A stretch of 64,000 nt of DNA, taken from positions 231,089 to 295,088 of the forward strand of contig LUCM01006819.1 in assembly GCA_008360955.1 (NCBI GenBank). Reading direction: 5' to 3'. The position numbers and the translations under genes were made by a program. Positions 61,055-64,000 of the stretch are shown here, piece by piece. The notes beneath the pieces were generated by a model that was given only the letters and a program-made list of their open reading frames with translations, ran no database searches and had not been told where the DNA came from. How positions within the stretch are numbered: the stretch's first letter is position 1; the number at the start of each line of letters is the position of its first letter. Source of the stretch: Fasciolopsis buskii. Its lineage: Eukaryota > Platyhelminthes > Trematoda > Plagiorchiida > Fasciolidae.

Positions 61055-61094
61055 TTTATTTATATATTTAGTTATTTAGTTATTTATTTATTTG
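61055..61094. repeat. TTTA/TTAG simple repeat
   Basis: Consecutive TTTAT, TTAGT and TATT units without other structure. Confidence 0.8.
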
Positions 61095-62468
61095 TTATCA
61101 TCTCTCGTTTTTTACTCTCTCATTACTCATTCAATTGCATAAAATGATGGCTCATCTCCGCAGGATTTCCAACCAGTGAAAATGTATATATTCACCTCAT
61201 TTTTTTCCTGTATTTTCGCAGTGACGTTTTTCAAACAATGAGTTATATTTCCACAGATCAACTTTAAAATGCCCTGCTCACGCTCCATAAGCCACGATTC
61301 AGTTAGGCCAATAATTACTCATCTGGGGGTGCACTCAGTTCAGTACGCACTTCCAATCCTTATTCATTCAAACCCGACCTGCATTTATTTGTTTAACCTT
61401 CAAAACCAGCATTTCAGAGTTGTCCATGCATCGTCACCTCACCGCAGTCAGTATATTCGCACTCGTCACAAATATTGAAAAAAGACTGATGGTAATCAAC
61501 AGTCGCTTTTCAATTTGCACTACTTCCTAATGTGTCCATGCACTGGATACCATAGTGGGAGTGGGAAGCACTGGTTGAATTTGAGTGTTGTGTAATTCAC
61601 TGTCTCAACTCACCCATGTAGCGCTTCATTTTCACATGTTCTCTCCAATTGTCTGCATCCAATTCTGAGGTTTCGAGCAAACAATAGTCCGTTGGTCCAA
61701 ATACATGAAAGAATAAAATATCATTCAAGTGCCAGTATGTTGATCATCCATTTTGATAATATGGATTCCGTCAACCGTTAGGCGTGATACCTTGGTAATT
61801 GCGCCAAACTCCATTATCCATGGCAGGTCAAACGAAACTGAATTATATTCTATTACCGCGGGCAAAGCCATTGGGATTAATTGAAAAGTTGTGTTATTTC
61901 ATCACTCCGATCAAATGCCTCATCAAGCAAATAATGGGTTTCACATTGATTGACACAGATCTGGCTCCATCTGGTTGATTGATAATATATGATGAGAGTT
62001 CAATTTACATATCAGAGTTGACATCAATATAAGTTAAGTAATAGATAATGTTCCGGATGTGTTCATGCACTTAGATCGTATAGCCAGGTATCTGTCTGCG
62101 ATTTAATTAAACATCCTTCTCAAGCCGTGCTCATGTCGGTGCATATGCATCGATTCAGAGAGCTTATTTGTATATAAAATTTCTTCACATGGAAAGAGAA
62201 TCAATGTCTTCACGCGTGCATTTGATTAAAGAAATACAAATCACGCGGTGGATTATTTGTCCTGTGGCCGTTCGTGTGCACGCCTGAAGGAACTGTCCGA
62301 TTGACATCTTAGCAACTGGCGTTTTTACTTTTTGTACACACCACTTAAATTTCCGGTGGGAGGTGCCCATTCATTTCACAATGTAACGATGCAATATTCG
62401 TGCTTTTTCGCTCGCGGTGCTCGCTGAAATGTGTTCAGCAGGTGCAATTGAAGACCCATCGAGAATAA

Positions 62469-62491
62469 TCTCTCTCCTCTCTCCTCTCTCG
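62469..62491. repeat. CTCTC simple repeat
   Basis: Pyrimidine-only CTCTCTCC repeats. Confidence 0.8.
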
Positions 62492-63379
62492 CTCCGCGAT
62501 GCGCTGTTTTGGATCAACCATTACGTCGCGACCGTCTTGCACCGCTCAAATTTTAGCTCGACGGTGACTCACTTTTCACTCTCCATTTCGACTACTGTTG
62601 AAGAACTCTCGTCCTTTCGTTATTATCAACGAACATTTCAAAGGTAACCATTGGTAACTTAAATCTGAGGTATTTACCGTCCATGTCCAGCTTTTCACTC
62701 CTGCTACACGTATTTCTAGACGGTAAGACAACCTAATGCTGCACATGATGAGCCAGCTCATGGTCAACTTCATCGAAACATTGTTCAAATTGATCGGTGC
62801 CTCGCTTAACGAGAGGAAGCAAACCGATCGAAAATGCTTGTGAATCAGGTAGCTTATTGATCAACGGGACAGAATCTCAAGACAAAATAACCCGATGTCA
62901 TTATTGATCAAACAGCAGATCGGGTCAGGTTCGTCGTTACACGCCAATTTGCGCAAACAGTAATCTTGAAATATTTGTTTTTGGATCAACAGTCATAATC
63001 GGTTGCAAACTGTCTTCAATTTCAATTCCTTTTAAAACTTAAGAAATGGCTTCATTTTTCTCGTGCACAATGCCAGTCAAACAGAAGAACATCGTGGACA
63101 TAGCACCGTTAATATTCGCGGTTGAGTGCATCGTATTTTGGTAAACACTTGTTCATTTGCAAGGAAGCAACCAATTCCCTCCGTCGTCGACGAGAAGAGA
63201 CCTGTTGTAACTCAATTTTTTCATTCGTTGATTCAAATGCAGTATACGACACAGTTTATCAAGTACTGACAATTGGTAAATTGCCGAACATACAACAGAG
63301 CTGATCACACACGGATTCGGTATTGGCCATGCAGAAGGATATTCCAAGTTGCTATCACTCGATCTGACAGTTTGTTAAA

Positions 63380-63500
63380 TATTCAGGTTTAGGTCTTGAG
63401 GATAGGCGGGCACCGTAACACTTCTTAGAGAAGTGTGTGAGATCTGAATGCATTTTGTGAAAAAAGCTCATCACATACTGATCCTCGTTGTTTGGAAATG
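63380..63500 (-). mobile_element. possible LINE C-terminal fragment
   Basis: The nucleotide text GTGTGAGATCTGAATGCAT and the following TTTTGTGA and CATACTGAT blocks resemble 48466-48520 in the LINE remnant (GCGTGGGATCTGAAAGAAT, TTTTGTGAG, CATATGCTGAT), on the same strand. The similarity is short and imperfect. Confidence 0.35.
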
Positions 63501-64000
63501 ACGACATGATGATTCATCGAACAGATGAAAATTTGACAAAACACTACTAGAAACCTCTTGAGAGAATGGGCAAAAATGTCACGATACTTAGAAAAACCAA
63601 AGGTTTGGACACCCGGATTGTTACTTCAGTCAATGATTAAGGCCATAGAGGAATACAGTCTGATAATGTCTGCATCATTATGCACAATCAATTTGGCAAC
63701 CAGCGGGTTGACTTTCTACTACGCAGTCATATGTACTGGATTTGGCTGTTGCATAAATCAGGCAACAATGCTACTATCGGCCTGGGAATAACCAATTTTC
63801 CTCAGATTGTGAAACCGCGTGGGACTTGTGTAAATCAACATCAAATTCGCCAGGGAAACAGATTAAGGATGCACAGCGCACAAATTGCATCGATATGCCA
63901 AGGGCATAAAATGCGATGAATGAGGTAACAACACAGCCTAAACTGGGTCCGTTAAAGTGAAGAGCAAATTGAAATGGGTCGTCAGGAATAATCTCTCTCT

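Larger units (their letters stand above)
59401..63370. other. noncoding DNA, nothing recognised
   Basis: Short ORFs only on both strands. It contains an ATTT-rich simple repeat (61055-61094) and a CTCTC tract (62469-62491). Confidence 0.45.

Noticed and set aside
1..64000. CRISPR arrays, bacterial operons, rRNA genes
   Set aside because: None seen; spliced exons and animal retroelements show eukaryotic nuclear DNA.

Overview
The window looks like nuclear DNA of an animal, most likely a flatworm and probably a digenean trematode. It has short conserved exons separated by introns of 5 to 6 kb, decayed BEL/Pao, Penelope-like and LINE retroelements, tRNA-derived repeats, and a tandem satellite with hammerhead ribozymes as known from schistosomes. 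No prokaryotic operon, rRNA gene or functional tRNA gene was seen. The taxon is inferred from this style, not from a marker gene.

Layout. Positions 1-15,024 hold the 3' part of an arginase gene on the + strand: exons at 2898-3002, 8641-8777 and 14837-15024, joined by two large introns. The earlier exons are not recognisable here and are probably upstream. About 5 kb of featureless DNA follows. From 20.4 to 26.8 kb there is a same-strand repeat cluster. It begins with 4.7 identical copies of a 317-bp unit that carries a type I hammerhead ribozyme (20414-21902). Next come a broken BEL/Pao pol region (22422-25260) and a 5'-truncated Penelope-like element (25269-26787) that abuts it and ends in a decayed hammerhead-like fold.

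The most striking gene is a small intact secreted-peptide gene at 32650-32934 (+). It encodes a signal peptide, an acidic propiece and an arginine-rich C-terminus whose cysteine spacing and core residues match tachyplesin/polyphemusin beta-hairpin antimicrobial peptides. I know of no description of this in flatworms. A well-formed candidate exon of unknown function lies 0.5 kb downstream (33440-33711).

The second half is mostly noncoding. It contains a tRNA-like SINE (39845-39914, -), several candidate exons of low to moderate quality (43831-44824 -, 45062-45168 + with an EF-hand-like loop, 50348-50665 - with OB-fold-like character), and a cluster of dead elements between 48.3 and 53.9 kb (LINE, second BEL, second LINE, second Penelope-like). 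A tRNA-related insertion is flanked by a perfect 19-bp target-site duplication (58973-59383).

The two non-housekeeping systems of interest are independent of each other. One is the tachyplesin-like host-defence peptide. The other is the hammerhead tandem array (a 'retrozyme'), which may depend on Penelope-like reverse transcriptase of the kind decaying next to it.
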